From NCBI GenBank assembly GCA_033977485.1, contig CM066984.1, positions 26,991,001 to 27,055,000 on the forward strand: DNA of 64,000 nt. The letters are read 5' to 3'. The notes under the pieces are model-generated. The model had not been told where the DNA came from. It did not search any database and worked only from the letters and a program-made list of their open reading frames with translations. Below, one piece after another: positions 41,944-53,920 of this stretch. Within the stretch, counting starts at the first letter, position 1; the number at the start of each line of letters is the position of its first letter. Both the position numbers and the translations under genes were made by a program. The DNA is from Hydrangea macrophylla. Lineage: Eukaryota; Streptophyta; Magnoliopsida; Cornales; Hydrangeaceae.

Positions 41944-43681
41944 TGTTAGCCTTAAGGTTTATTAAGGCATATTTAATTATGTTTGATGATGTCAAATATG
42001 CTATGATAATTACATGATTCATATTGATTCATTCTTCGTTATTATCATAGTCATTTTCATGCTCATATATAATCTCATGTATTAATATTGTATCAATGTT
42101 TTAACATCTTTGTGTGCATGAGATTCAATTGATGTAGATCAAGATTACAAGGAGCTCAACTAGGATCAAGCTTGAAGACTTGAAGATATTTCTTCCTTGG
42201 TTGAAGTCTAGGACCATCATTGTAAGGCATCTTGATCTCACACTCTTAGGGGCTCAAACAAATGCTAAAAGTTAAAGTTTTGGAAACAAATTTTAAATGG
42301 GTTATCTTTAAAGCAATGCCCCAACCAATTGTAAAATAATTAAATGTTGAATCTTATATGGTTGGAAAGGTATTTGCATCTAGTTTCCAAAACATCAAAC
42401 GAATCGAAAATCCGAGTTTTGTAGAGGGAGTTATGGTCATTTTAGTAAAGATGTGTCAGGCTGTCAAACTGGGAGGGGCAGTCGACTGAAGGCCCGATGC
42501 AGTCGACTGAACTGAGCAGAATGCTATCAGGACCCTCTGTAAACACGTTCCAGTCGACTGCTTCAAGGACCAGTCGACTGCTTCATGGTCCAGTCGACTG
42601 AAGCGACCTGGAAAGGCATAACGGCTAGTTTTTTAAAGGGGCTTTTATTTACCAAACTTGCCACCAATGGCTATAATCTTTCTTGGCCTATAAATACATG
42701 TTTTCCCACACCATTTGATGTTGGTTAATCAATTGGAAAACATCCATTTCAATCACACAACTTGTTAATTCTTAATCATTCACATTTGAGCCCTAGTTGT
42801 GTGAGTTTATCAATTTGCTCTAGCTTTCAATTGTAATCTTTGAGAGAGTGAATTGTAGTGAGCTTTTAATTGTATTATCCACTCTAGAGAGAGAGTCATC
42901 AATTTGTATTCAATCAATTTGTAAAGGTTGAGGGTTAGTAACCCTTGTGTGCAAAGAAGAGGTGTTCTTCTTTGGGAGAGATCATAGGCTCTTGTAACGG
43001 TTTGGTGCACACCCGTAAGTGCTCTGGGAAACGGTTTGGTCTACACCCGTGAAGTAGATCGGAGTAAAGGAATCCTCAAGAGGTGTTCTTGAGGGGTGGA
43101 CGTAGGCCGCGGGGTGCGATTGCCGAACCACTTGAAAAATCGGTTTGCAAGTTTCTCTTCCCTTCTCTCTTTACTTAATTGCTTGTGTTTTGTGTTTAAT
43201 TTGCACTTTTGTTTTAAAAGGTTAATTTCCGCTAAAACCTTTGAGAGAGTGAATTGTAGTGAGCTTTTAATTGTATTATCCACTCTAGAGAGAGAGTCAT
43301 CAATTTGTATTCAATCAATTTGTAAAGGTTGAGGGTTAGTAACCCTTGTGTGCAAAGAAGAGGTGTTCTTCTTTGGGAGAGATCATAGGCTCTTGTAACG
43401 GTTTGGTGCACACCCGTAAGTGCTCCGGGAAACGGTTTGGTCTACACCCGTGAAGTAGATCGGAGTAAAGGAATCCGCAAGAGGTGTTCTTGAGGGGTGG
43501 ACGTAGGCCGCGGGGTGCGATTGCCGAACCACTTGAAAAATCGGTTTGCAAGTTTCTCTTCCCTTCTCTCTTTACTTAATTGCTTGTGTTTTGTGTTTAA
43601 TTTGCAATTTTGTTTTAAAAGGTTAATTTCCGCTAAAACCTTATTCACCCCCCCTCTAAGGTTTCCACTTTTGGGCCAACA
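41944..43681 (+). repeat. TR-GAG 3' LTR (1738 bp, with internal duplication)
   Basis: Begins TGTTAGCC, ends GGGCCAACA. Uninterrupted across the position where element C sits in the 5' LTR. Contains a palindrome cluster (about 42480-42602), a TATA box (42689-42696) and a 401 bp tandem duplication. Confidence 0.93.
42840..43641. repeat. 401 bp tandem duplication inside the TR-GAG 3' LTR
   Basis: The segment from TGAGAGAGTG (42841) to CGCTAAAACC is repeated from 43242. The 5' LTR has it once (39499-39900). The two copies differ at only a few sites. Confidence 0.88.
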
Positions 43682-43686
43682 GAATT
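43682..43686. repeat. Right target-site duplication of the TR-GAG element (GAATT)
   Basis: Pairs with 17832-17836. Confidence 0.92.
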
Positions 43687-46600
43687 CAAAGATCTTTTTG
43701 TATGGTCTTACAGCGATATGCTAGATATCGATCCAGAAATAGTCCAACACCATATCCCCCTCTTCCCCAATTCAAAACCTGTGAAACAAAAATTGAGTCG
43801 AATGAGACCTGAATGGGCACTCAAAGTTAAAGAGGAAGTTGAAAAGCAATTGAGAGCCGAATTCTTAATGGTCACCGAGTATCCAGAATGGATTGCCAAC
43901 ATCGTGCTGGTCCCGAAGAAGGATGGTTATATTAGGGTGTGCGTTGATTTCCGCGATTTAAACAAAGCCAGCCCGAAGGACGACTTCCCTTTACTCCACA
44001 TGGATGTATTAGTGGACAACACTGCAGGGCATAAACTCTTGTCTTTCATGGATGGGTTCTCAGGTTATAACCAAATTCTTACGGTGCCCGAGGATCAGGA
44101 GAAAACCACTTTCATCACACCATGGGGAACTTATTACTATAGGGTGATGCCATTTGGACTTAAGAATGTGGGGGCAACGTACCAGCGGGCCACCACCACA
44201 CTGTTGCACGATATGATCCATAAGGAGGTAGAAGTGTATGTGGACGATATGATTGTGATATCCAAGGAGAGGGGAGGACACTTGGAGGCATTGAGAAAAT
44301 TCTTTGGTAGGTTAAGGGATTCAGAATGAAGCTAAACTTGCAGAAATGCACCTTCGGAGTCACCACCGGAAAGTTGTTAGGATTCCTTATCACCCAGAGA
44401 GGAATAGAGGTGGCCCTGACCAAAATTAAGGCCATAGTCGAAATGCAGCCGCCCAAGAATGAGGAGTTAAGGGGATTTCTAGGTAGAATACAGTTCATAA
44501 GCCGCTTCATCTCAAAACTCACCCTTACTTGTGAACCTTTATTTAAGCTGCTTAGAAAAGGAGAGAAGTTCGAATGGGCAACAAGCCTTTGACAAAATCA
44601 AAACTTATCTCCAAAACCCACCTATCCTATCACCTCCCTTATCCAGAAGGCCTTTATTGCTGTACCTCTCTATGTCCAACGATTCGATGGGGTATATGTT
44701 GACCCAAGAAGGAGAAGAGGGGCACGTGGAAAGAGCCATTTATTATTTGAGCAAGAGGATGACCGGATACGAGATAAAATACTCACCCTTAGAGAAAGCC
44801 TGTTGGGCCCTAGTCTGGTGTACCCGTCGTCTTAGGCATTATATGTTAGCCTTTCCAGTAACCCTAATCTCCCGAATGGACCCACTTAAATACCTATTTG
44901 AAAAACCTGTTTTAACTAGTAGAATCTCCCGGTGGACCATGATGTTGGCTAAATTTGACATCGAGTATGTCACTGCCAAATCCATAAAAGGAAGAGCTGT
45001 TGCTGAATACCTGACCGATCTTGCGATAGAATTCGAAGAGAAGGGCGAGTTCCGATTCCCAGATGAAGGAGTAATGGGGATAGAGGAGAACTTATGGAAA
45101 ATGTACTTCGATGGAGTAGTGAATCAACTGGGCTATGGGGTTTGAATCATCCTTGTAGCACCAGACGGGACTCCAACCCCTGTAGCCATCAAGATTAAGT
45201 ACAACTCAACCAACAACATGGCAGAGTATGAGGCCTGCATAATTGGAATGGAAGCAGCACTGGCCTTAAAAGTTGAGAAGATCGATGTTTTCAGGGACTC
45301 TATTTTGATCTTATCTCAAGTTCGGGGTGATTGGAGGGTGAAGCATGAGAAATTGAGACCTTACCACGATTATCTAGAGAGTTTGAAAGTACAGTTCAAA
45401 AATATATCATTCTATTACCTTCCCTGAGAAGAGAACCAATTGGCTTATTCCTTAGCAACCTTAGCCTCAATGATACAAATCCCTCCAAGAGTTGCCATGA
45501 TCCCGCTATCCATAGAAATAAGGGACCAACCGTCATTTGAGATGATCGCGGCCCTAGAAGATGAAGGGGAGGCACCTTGATAAACAGACGTTTGGAATTT
45601 TATCAAAGAAGGTGAGTACCCCGAAGGAGCCTTAGATAAATATAGGAAGGCGATCCAAAGATTCTCAGCCCAATTTGTGATTTATGCGGATAAGCTGTGG
45701 AAGAAGTCATACACCGGGTATAATCTGGAGTGTTTATACGGGAAGAAGGCTAAGAGAATGATGAAGGAAATTCAAGAGGGAGTTTTTGGACCCCACATGA
45801 ACGGGCATATGTTGGCTAAGAAAATAATCCGCCAAGGGTATTATTGGATAACCCTTGATAGAGATTGCTGTGAGTACATCAGAAGGTGTCACAAGTGCCA
45901 GACCCATGCCAATCTAATGCATACCTGCCTTCCCAACTCTATAGCATGACCATGCCTTGGCCATTTTCTGTGTAGGGCTTTTATATTGTTGGTGAAATAG
46001 TTCCAAAAGCCTCAAGTGGACACCGATACATAATTATGGCAATTGATTATTTTACCAAGTAGGTAGAGGCTGCATCATACGCAACTTTGAAGGCTAAAGA
46101 TGTGGTGAGCTTCATAGAGAAGAACATAATATGTAGATATGGGGTCCCTAATGAGTTTATTTTATATCATGGCAGTCATTTCCAAGGAGAGGTCATCCCA
46201 CTTCTAGAAAAGTACAAGATAACCCGACACTAGTCCTCTTCGTACAGACCACAGACAAATGGGGCAATGGAAGCAGCAAACAAAATTGTCAAAGCAATCT
46301 TAGGGAAAACAACAGATACATACAAAGATTGGCACGAGAGACTGTCATTTGCACTATGGGGATACCAGACCTCCGTAAGAACCTCTACGGGAGCCACGCC
46401 AGCCGTCTTCCCGGTTAAAGTAGAAATACAATCTCTTCGGGTTTTGGTAGAATGCGAAGTGACCGAATTAGAGTGGATCCGGGGAAGGTATGAAGAGTTA
46501 ATGTTGCTCGATGAGAAGAGGTTGGCTGCAATAAACCATACTCGGGGGATACCAGAAGATGATAGCTTGTGCTTTCAAAAAAAAGGTCTGCCCGAGGAAG

Positions 46601-46819
46601 CTAGCTGAGGGTGACCTGGTCCTCAAAGAACTAAAAATGCCTGTTTATGACCCTAGAGGAAAATTCAAACCCAACTGGGTCGGGCCATACATTATTAAGA
46701 CTCTCCTCTCTGGGAGAGCTGCCTATCTTATGGATCTAGACGGGGTTGAATTTAAGCAACCGATAAACCTCGATCGCCTCAAGAAATACCTTTCTTGTAC
46801 ATCAATGAACTACACTTGA
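43687..46819 (+). pseudogene. Element A RT, dual RNase H and integrase, frameshifted
   Basis: Continues the pol cut at 17836. RT: 43687-44329 with MDGFSGYNQI and YVDDMIV (near 44235), then shifted to 44326-44592. RNase H: 44531-45145. Second RNase H: about 45085-45480 with LYFDG-like MYFDGVVNQLGYG, AEYEACIIGMEAAL and the ADSLA-equivalent block in the wrong frame or with stops. Integrase: 45677-45949 (HMNGH...RRCHKCQ zinc site), 46000-46260 with stops, 46267-46608 (GAMEAANKIVK in place of GAVEAAN), 46559-46819 (GPYIIKTLL...MDLDGVEF). The order and blocks match element C throughout. At least six stops or shifts, so dead. Confidence 0.88.
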
Positions 46820-46955
46820 CTTGATTCCCACTCGGGGATACGTAGGCAACCTGCTCGGTTCAGTCATTAATAGGACTGCCCGAGCGGCACTTTCTGTCAA
46901 GCCTTAAACCAAACTACTGCGGACCTGATACCCACTCAAGGATAAGTAGGTGGGC
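46806..46955 (+). other. Pair of conserved hairpin motifs just after integrase in A
   Basis: Copies at 46806-46850 (GATTCCCACTCGGGGATACG) and 46912-46955 (decayed), 106 bp apart, overlapping the end of the integrase frame. Same relative place as in C. Confidence 0.72.
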
Positions 46956-47425
46956 TCTCAAAAGCCTTCAGTCCTTGAAGAACCCAAAAATCCCTATGCC
47001 AAACTAGGGGCAAACTTGCATTTGCCCAAAATCACATTGAAGCCCCAAAACTAGGGGCAAACTTCGTTTCCTGAGCCGAGGAACCCAGATAATACCCTAA
47101 GCCTACCTCTGGGTCCCCTAGCTGTCAAAATAAGTACTATAAGAAAACAAACAAGAATTCATGATATAGAATGATTGAGGCTCTATGCAAGATTTGAGGC
47201 AAAGTAACGAAAAGCCAAGAAAAGATTTAAAAAAAAGGGTTGTCATAATCTAAGGATCGATCGAAAGAGTGGATACATTGATTGAACATAATAGAACATT
47301 TTCTAAAATAAACATTCTTTGGAAAATCAGAAAATCACATTCGAAAGTGCTGAAAAGTAGACAGGACTTGTCAGATATTTTGTAAAATAAAGCTATGTCC
47401 TATTTTTGCTCTCATTTATGTATGT
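46956..47425. other. Non-coding spacer with two PPT-like repeats
   Basis: AACTAGGGGCAAACTT occurs at about 47002 and 47047. Otherwise no gene. Confidence 0.5.
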
Positions 47426-48520
47426 CTATGGACTATTTCTGTCGACTAGGGCCTGGATCTGCAAAAGATACTCAGTAGTGGGGACAACTGAAGCTAGAAT
47501 CCTGCAAAAGGGAGCAACAACCCTGTCGTGCCAAGCCTCAGCAAAAACTTTCATGGTGGAAGGACGCATGACCAAACTCTTCGTAAAATCGGTAGTAATG
47601 TCGTCAGTAACATCTTAGAGAAGCCCGTACTGACGAACCAGTCAGTTGGGAACATAGAAAGTAGTAGCATGCAAGCCAGGTAACCAGATACCAGGTCATC
47701 CCAGAAGTTGTATAGCAACAAAAAGGTAAGACCACTGCGGGCAGACCCAATAGATATCAGCAGCAGAAAGGCCTGGGAGCCAACCAAGCCAAGCATCAGA
47801 AGAATGGAATAAGTAGTGAACCTCCATATGATCATTGGGAAGTGGGCCACAAAGATGTGAGGGGTGTATGAAGAGATCAAGGCGTTCTATGAGCCAAATC
47901 TGTAAGACGAAAGGTGCCCCCGTAGATAACATGGCCCTGGCGGTATGAGCACGATCCAAGCCAATCAAGGTCTCGCCAAGGATCAACATGATGACACTTT
48001 TCATTTCCCTCAAAACACAGGCGATGGGTATAAGAATGTCAGAAGATGATTGGAAGAGGAAGTAAGAGAGCATGGCCATTCACAAAGCACTACGCCGAAT
48101 GACTTGGTACCCACCGTCATAGGGATCTCCCATCGGAGAGTAGACGGAGGAAAGGCGTTCAAAGTTCATTTGTCGGTCTTGGACAAAAGAGCCTGCTGCT
48201 TTTTGAGATGTGTGAAGGAGAGTAGCAAGGTCCAGGACATACCCGGCCTGCACTAGAGGAACTATCAGATCCGTAGAGGGATTAGTGTACAGAATGGCGC
48301 TAAACTCCTCAAATAAGGGGCAGATCTCCTGGAAGCCAAAGTGAAAGACGTGGAGAGAGGGATCCCAACACTGAATAGCAGCTTGAAGCAAACTTTCATT
48401 TAGAATCATCCATCGGAAAGAGAAGAGGTCGTGTAGTCTAAAAAACTTGAAGTTGAGACTGTCAATGCCAAAGAGAGTATCCATCCATGGGAAGAGGATT
48501 TGGGAGCTAATGGGGGCCAT
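47426..48520 (-). pseudogene. Antisense DUF7745-like pseudogene of element A
   Basis: ATG 48520 (MAPISSQILFPWMD), with blocks LFSFRWMILNESLLQAAIQCWDP and GFQEICPLFEEFSAIL that match the intact homologue in C. An in-frame TGA is at 48080-48082. After about 47700 the frame shifts; the rest (ATTFYVPNWLVRQYG, then FAEAWHDRV) matches C's C-terminus and extends to a TAG at 47426-47428. Opposite to pol, as in C. Confidence 0.78.
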
Positions 48521-48571
48521 TTGAGAAAAAGATGAATGGGGGGAAAGAGTGTTTTATGGAGTTGTGAAGAA

Positions 48572-48740
48572 AGGAGGCTATAAATAGGAGTAGATCTGCC
48601 CAGAACACAGGGTGACACTCGGTAAAGTAAAATGACACTCGAGGAAGTGCTGCGCGGCAGTCCGTAAATGCCGTACGGTATTCACCAACTGCCGTTGCGG
48701 CACTCACTGAGTGCTGCAGAGGGCTAACAGAGTGTCATAT
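48572..48740 (-). promoter_or_regulatory. Putative promoter of the antisense DUF7745-like gene in A
   Basis: Minus-strand TATA-like TATTTATAG at about 48573-48583, roughly 55 bp before the ATG. Upstream of it is a dyad cluster (48605-48740) with an intact TGCCGTTGCGGCA at 48690-48702, identical to one in A's 3' LTR (54241-54253). The layout (dyads, TATA, transcript) mirrors the LTR promoter. Confidence 0.55.
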
Positions 48741-49183
48741 GGAGTTTTATGTTGGCCAGGGTTTGTTTGTAATGTTTTCAGCCCACCTGCAAACAGAAAA
48801 CTGAATAAAAAACAATGAACGTGTGCATCATGCATCACAGCAAGACCAAGCTATGGTCACATTCATCCAAATCATTCATTCATTCATGCAAGAGAAAAGT
48901 AATGAAAATAAAAAAGAGTTCACTTGTCGCAGAAAATTAAAAGGACCAAGCCATGGTCACACATACGATGAGCAGTAGTAAAAAGTGAAAAAGGTAAAAA
49001 CGTTCATAATGAAAGTGATGCGAATGCCTATCCTATCCCAGCTATCCAAGAGCCGTCATCAAAATAAATACAATCATCCAAATAAGAGTCTATCCTCCCC
49101 AGAGCACTCAGAAATGACAAAAATAAAGAGTAAGGTCAATCCCGGCCCCAACCTCCAGTCTAACGCGTGGCGCATCTGATGGG
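48741..49183. other. Spacer between the antisense genes in A
   Basis: Low-complexity A-rich sequence with 'gaccaagctatggtcac'-like repeats (48843 and 48942). No gene seen. Confidence 0.4.
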
Positions 49184-51779
49184 CTACTCCTCTGACTCTG
49201 TCCTACTCGCTTTGCCCCTGCCCCCACCTCTGCCTCCACCTCTGCCACCATTGCTACCTCTACCGCTGCCTCCATCTCGTCCAGTACCGTTACCTCCGAG
49301 AGCTCTGCTAAAATTAATGCCGAACTGCTGAAGTCACTGCTAAAGCTCTCTCACCTGCAGGACCAAAGCTCTATTCTGTTCCTCCTGAACAGAGAAATAG
49401 ATTGCATAGCCAAGTGTTATTTAATGATCAAAAAATGCTAAAATAAGTGAAAAGAGTTAGTAAAAGTTTTACCAGAGCTCTCGTGTGAGCCTCAGCAGAT
49501 ACCCGCGCCCCATCAGCCTGAATCAGAAAATCAATAAAAAAGAGATTAGAATATCAGAATGGGATTGCATTTTTTTAACCAAAGTCAAGTTCCAGAGATT
49601 ACCCTCCACTCTCGACCTTAGATCCACTCTCTCACGCTATGGGCATAGAGCAAGCCCTCCTCAACATAGTCCCGCGGGACGTGATCATACTGGAGTGGAA
49701 TGGTGGGAGCACCCGCCTGGTATCTGGGGACCATAGTCATGACCTGCTCACCATAGGAGACTGTCCGAAGGCTCCAATTCCAAGGTGGTAGAGCCGGAGC
49801 CCGAACGGTGGCAGGAACGAGCTGTAAAGGAAAAATGAATTCAGTAAGAAAACATATGTACGTGATAAGAACTGAAAGAAGGATCAAAAAGCCAAAAGAC
49901 ACTCACCCGAGTCACTTCCATCAAAGAAAAGTTCGACATTAGCTTGGCAGTGCGGAACGTCTGATACCCGTTAGGGGGGTCCAGAAAATCCTGAACGGAG
50001 AGCCTAGCTAAGACGACCGTGAGTGCGGAACCCTAGAGGGTCTCTGTAGCTCTCATTGACTCGGGTGGAGGACGCGGCACGAAGAATGCAGAAGCCGCCA
50101 GCGACTGCATAGTCACCTTCTCCCCCAGGTACCACTCCTATGCATCTGGGCCATCCAGTAATATCCTCTGTGGTCATAACCAGCCGACTACCGAATTCCC
50201 AGAGAAGCAGTCGGAAGCACGTCGAGCCAAGGCTGCTAGCGGAAGCAGTTCTCGCAGATTCATCAGGAAGTTCCTGAACGAAATGAAATCATGGGCCCCG
50301 GTCTTCTGCCTGACCCACTCCTTATGTCATTTCAACACCTGGGGAATAATGAGGGCGTCCGCTGGTCACATCTCAGGCGACGTCATCTGTAGATACTCAT
50401 GAGACCAGATCTACAAGGAAGAAAAAGATTATAAGCCCCCAGATTCACAAAATAAAGAAGTCGAAAGAAAAACATAAGGTTTAATTCAAAAATGAATGAT
50501 AAACAAAAGAAAAGGTATACCTCCCACGCCCTCTAGAAGCCACCAGTAGAGCAGGGACGATCCCGGGAAACGTCCCCCATATGCTTGTACAGGATGGCTA
50601 ATCTTGTACTAGCCCGGTCGTATTGATATCTGTCCTATGTCCTCTAGGGACCCCACCAATGCCACAGAAATCTGATTCCCCCTGGTGCTCAACAGAGAAC
50701 ACCCCAACATGTACATGATGAAGCCTCGGGCCATCTGCTCATCCATGAAGCCTTGCTGGCCATTGAGCATATCCATAAACCACCTGGCCATGACCAAGGG
50801 CTCCTCAGGAATAACTCCCAGTAGTGGCAACACCCGATCCCACTCCATCACCGCATCAAGATAGCGGAGGCACTCCCCCCTGAAGGGGATCCTAGTGATC
50901 ATGCTAAAATCCAACAGGGTCATGGTCATTTCCCCGAACGAGAAGTGAAATGTATTAGTGGTATCCCACCACCGCTCGGAGAGAGCATGAATTTGTTGCC
51001 GGTCATTGGAACTCTTCGTCAAGTGCTCGATGAAGTGTCCAAAGCCCGCCGTATCAATATAACCCCGCATAGTCGCGCTCAGCTCCGCATACCATGCAAA
51101 ATTGTGTACCAAGCTGCCATATCCTTTCAGTACGGCATGCTAAAGCTGCAAAAATTACAAAATTTGGTATTAGTAGATGAATAAATGAAGTAAAAGAAAT
51201 AAAAGAAAAGAAAAAAATATGTATAATGATAAATAATGAAAATGAATGAATAAAAGAAAGCAGCTGAAACGCTCAGAAATCTTGCAAGCACAGCGTTCAT
51301 GTTCAAGAAAAACCTAGTCGTCGTGCATCACATTTACAAGAATTGTGAGAAAATAAAATGTGTATGAATGAGGAATAAAAGAGCGATGGACAAAGGAAAT
51401 GAATATGAAATAAAAAAGGAGAGTAGTTGCGACACTCAAAAAACATTCACACTCATCATGTACGCTCATGTAGAGTATGGCTATCATGCATTTATTCTTG
51501 GAATATTAAGAATGAGAAAAAGAAATAGCAATAAAATCAAAGCGCTTGGGAGCGCGAACAGCAGGGCGTATGCATACAAAAGCGCATTTGAATTAAAGTG
51601 TTATTATACTTTATGATTTCAAAAGAAAATTGAAAAGAAAAGTGAGGGGAGCGTGTACCTCGCGCTTCAACGCGAGGGTAGACAAGTGATTGTCTAGGTC
51701 TTGGAGCAAGAATGTAGCGTCAGGATGAGGGGTGGCCCGATACTTGGCCTTTCTTTCGGCTACCTGAGCCGCTGGCCAT
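49184..51779 (-). pseudogene. Antisense PMD pseudogene of element A
   Basis: Exon structure follows the PMD gene of C: 5'UTR intron 51783-51882 (100 bp against 99 in C); exon 1 51659-51779, frameshifted, encoding MASGSGSRKKG then a DATFLLQDLDNHLSTLAL block; exon 2 50521-51145 with RWWDTTNTFHFSFGEMTMT and a few stops; exon 3 from about 50411 (IWSHEYLQM); exon 4 around 49612-49820 (LPPWNWSLRTV...YVEEGLLYA); and a final RGG-rich exon ending in EESE-like acidic residues and TAG at 49184-49186. Many frame breaks. Opposite to pol. Confidence 0.8.
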
Positions 51780-52007
51780 AATCTGTCAAAGAAAAATGGA
51801 TCCGCATGTTAAACCTTTGACAGAATTCAAGAAAACAACAAGAATAAATAGAATATTGAGATTCTGATCGAGAGGAACTGACCTGTAGATCCCTTAGATC
51901 AATGCGACAAAAGGGAGAAAAATCTCCAGAGGATTTTGGATTGGAGAAGAAGTGCGAATGGAATGAAAATGAATTGAAAACCCACGTATAAGCATTCTGC
52001 CCCACTA

Positions 52008-52112
52008 ATGCGGCACTCGATATTTGTGCATGGTAGTTGATGAAGTGCCGTACGACACTCTCTGAGTGCCGCACGGTAGTTACGGACTGCCGCCAAAATC
52101 AGTGTGTGCCGC
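52008..52112 (-). promoter_or_regulatory. Dyad cluster upstream of the antisense PMD pseudogene in A
   Basis: Decayed dyads AGTGCCGTACGACACT and AGTGCCGCACGGTAGT begin 21 bp apart, with further CGGCA/TGCCG half-sites. Lies about 230-330 bp upstream of the start codon, like the array in C. Confidence 0.6.
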
Positions 52113-52229
52113 GTTTGAGGCGGTTTCCAAACCCTTCATTTCCCCCTAAAATTTAAATTAGGTCCCAAAAAAATCAGATTTCAACCCCTGGAATTTACTT
52201 TTTTTTACTTCCAACCCCTTAGAAAATTC

Positions 52230-53300
52230 GTTGAGTCCGACTTGACTCCCAATTTTGATAAAAAAATTCTTTGGATGAGTAGAAAATCCTTTGAGTCCGA
52301 CTGACTCCTAATTTTGTGAATAAAAGATTCTTCGAGTCCGATTGACTCCTGATTTTAGAATTTAAGTTGCCTTGAGAAAATTAGACCCCTGTTTTCGGGA
52401 GTTCTGAAAATTTGAAAGAATTTGGATCTGATTGACCCCTGATTTTGAAAATTTGGACAGATTTAACTCCAGATATTGAAAAATCTGAGCTGAGTCTGAC
52501 TGACTCTTTATTTTGAGAATTTGAGATCGAATTATATCTGAATATGATCAACTCCTAGATTTTAGGAGTTTTGGAGTGAATTAAGACAAATTGGAGAATG
52601 TAATAGATTTGCGTTCTCGGTACTCGCAACGGATTTGCGTAGGCCTCATTTTGAGGATATAACGAATTTATATTCTCGATTCTCGTAACAGATTTGCTAT
52701 AATCACCTTGTTGAGAATATAATGGATTTATATTCTTGATCCTCGCAACGGATTTGCATTGGCCCCACTTTGAAGATATAATAGATTTATATTCTCTATT
52801 CTCGAACGAATTTGCAATAATCACCTTTTTGAGAATATAACAAATTTATATTCTCAGTCCTCGTAACCGATTTACATTGGCTACGCTTTGAGGATATAAC
52901 GGATTTTTATACTCGATTCTCGTAACGGATTTGCAATAATCACCTTTTTGAGAATATAACATATTTATATTCTCGGTCCTTGCAACAGATTTGCATTGGC
53001 CTCGCTTTAAGGATATAGCAGATTTATATTCTTGATTCTCGTAACGGATTTACGATAATCACCTTTTTGAGAATATAACGGATTTATGTTCTCGATCCTT
53101 GCAACAGATTTGCATTGGCCCCACTTTGAGCATACAACGGATTTATATGCTCGATTCTCGTAACAGATTTACGATAATCACCTTTTTGAGAATATAACAG
53201 ATTTATTTCTCGATCCTCGCAACGAATTTACTTTGGCCCCACTTTTGGGAGTATAACATATTTATATTCTCGGTCCTCGCAACAGACTTGCGTTGGTCAG
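52230..53300. repeat. Degenerate minisatellites in A upstream of the 3' LTR
   Basis: 52230-52560: about 55 bp degenerate units around 'GAGTCCGACTGACTCC'. 52590-53300: about 119-127 bp units, each made of two related halves, marked by AATCACCTTTTTGAGAATAT near 52692, 52819, 52938, 53057 and 53178. Not coding. Confidence 0.75.
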
Positions 53301-53707
53301 CCTTTGAAAATTTTTTCTCTGACTACCGCATCATGCATTATACATCATGTAATAAGGGCATGAAATAGAGCAAATATATCCGATAAGGCCGAGCGGCTAT
53401 GGATTTTCAAAGTAGACGCGCGTTAACACTGGGGTCTAAGTCGCAAAGCGCCGCCTAGTTAGTTGCGTTCGTCCTTTCGGCCGAAACGGCCGTATATCTT
53501 GAACAGAGTTAACATAAGCATTGAGCAGCATAAGGCATGGACTGCATCAAAATAGCAAGACTTCAAATCATTGCGTTTGCATAATTTTAAAAGCAGGAAG
53601 CATGAAATTGCATCGACAACCACCATTGTGTGAGCATGTGCATCATGATAGGATAGGCGCATTCATCTGTATGACTACTTCTGTCGGTGTATGTTTGGTC
53701 CTTTCCC
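53301..53707. other. Non-coding region upstream of A 3' LTR
   Basis: No gene. Small ORFs here have no recognisable similarity. Confidence 0.4.
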
Positions 53708-53755
53708 AAACTACATCTCGATCTGATTCCCGAGCGGATACGTAGGCAGCTCACC
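53708..53755 (+). other. Conserved hairpin motif near A 3' LTR
   Basis: AACTACATCTCG then CTGATTCCCGAGCGGATACG and TAGGCAGC. About 165 bp before the LTR, matching 22113-22159 of C. Confidence 0.72.
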
Positions 53756-53905
53756 ATTGAGCACGATCGACTTGAACCTTCCTGCGCGTCTGTCTTATTT
53801 TGCAACGTATTTTGTTTTTACCTAATTTTGACAGTTTGGTCAAAGGCTTATCTTCACACAAGCTTTGACATTCACTTGTGAAATACGTTGCTCCACAAGC
53901 TCTGT

Positions 53906-53920
53906 CGAAGAGGGGTTAAC
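53906..53920 (+). promoter_or_regulatory. Element A polypurine tract
   Basis: GAAGAGGGGTTAAC directly before the 3' LTR; preceded by sequence shared with B (CCACAAGCTCTGTC). Confidence 0.7.

Larger units (their letters stand above)
17837..43681 (+). mobile_element. Gag-only Copia element (TR-GAG type, Sirevirus-like), interrupted by element C
   Basis: LTRs begin TGTTAGCC and end GGGCCAACA. The primer site TGGTATCAGAGC matches initiator tRNA-Met, the usual Copia primer. A single gag ORF is followed by non-coding sequence with four AGGGGGAG tracts, and the 3' LTR. The target duplication GAATT is perfect. Without element C the element is about 5.1 kb. It has no protease, integrase, RT or RNase H, so it depends on a partner. 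Repeated polypurine tracts and palindromic LTR motifs are known traits of Sireviruses; the affiliation is my inference. Confidence 0.9.
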
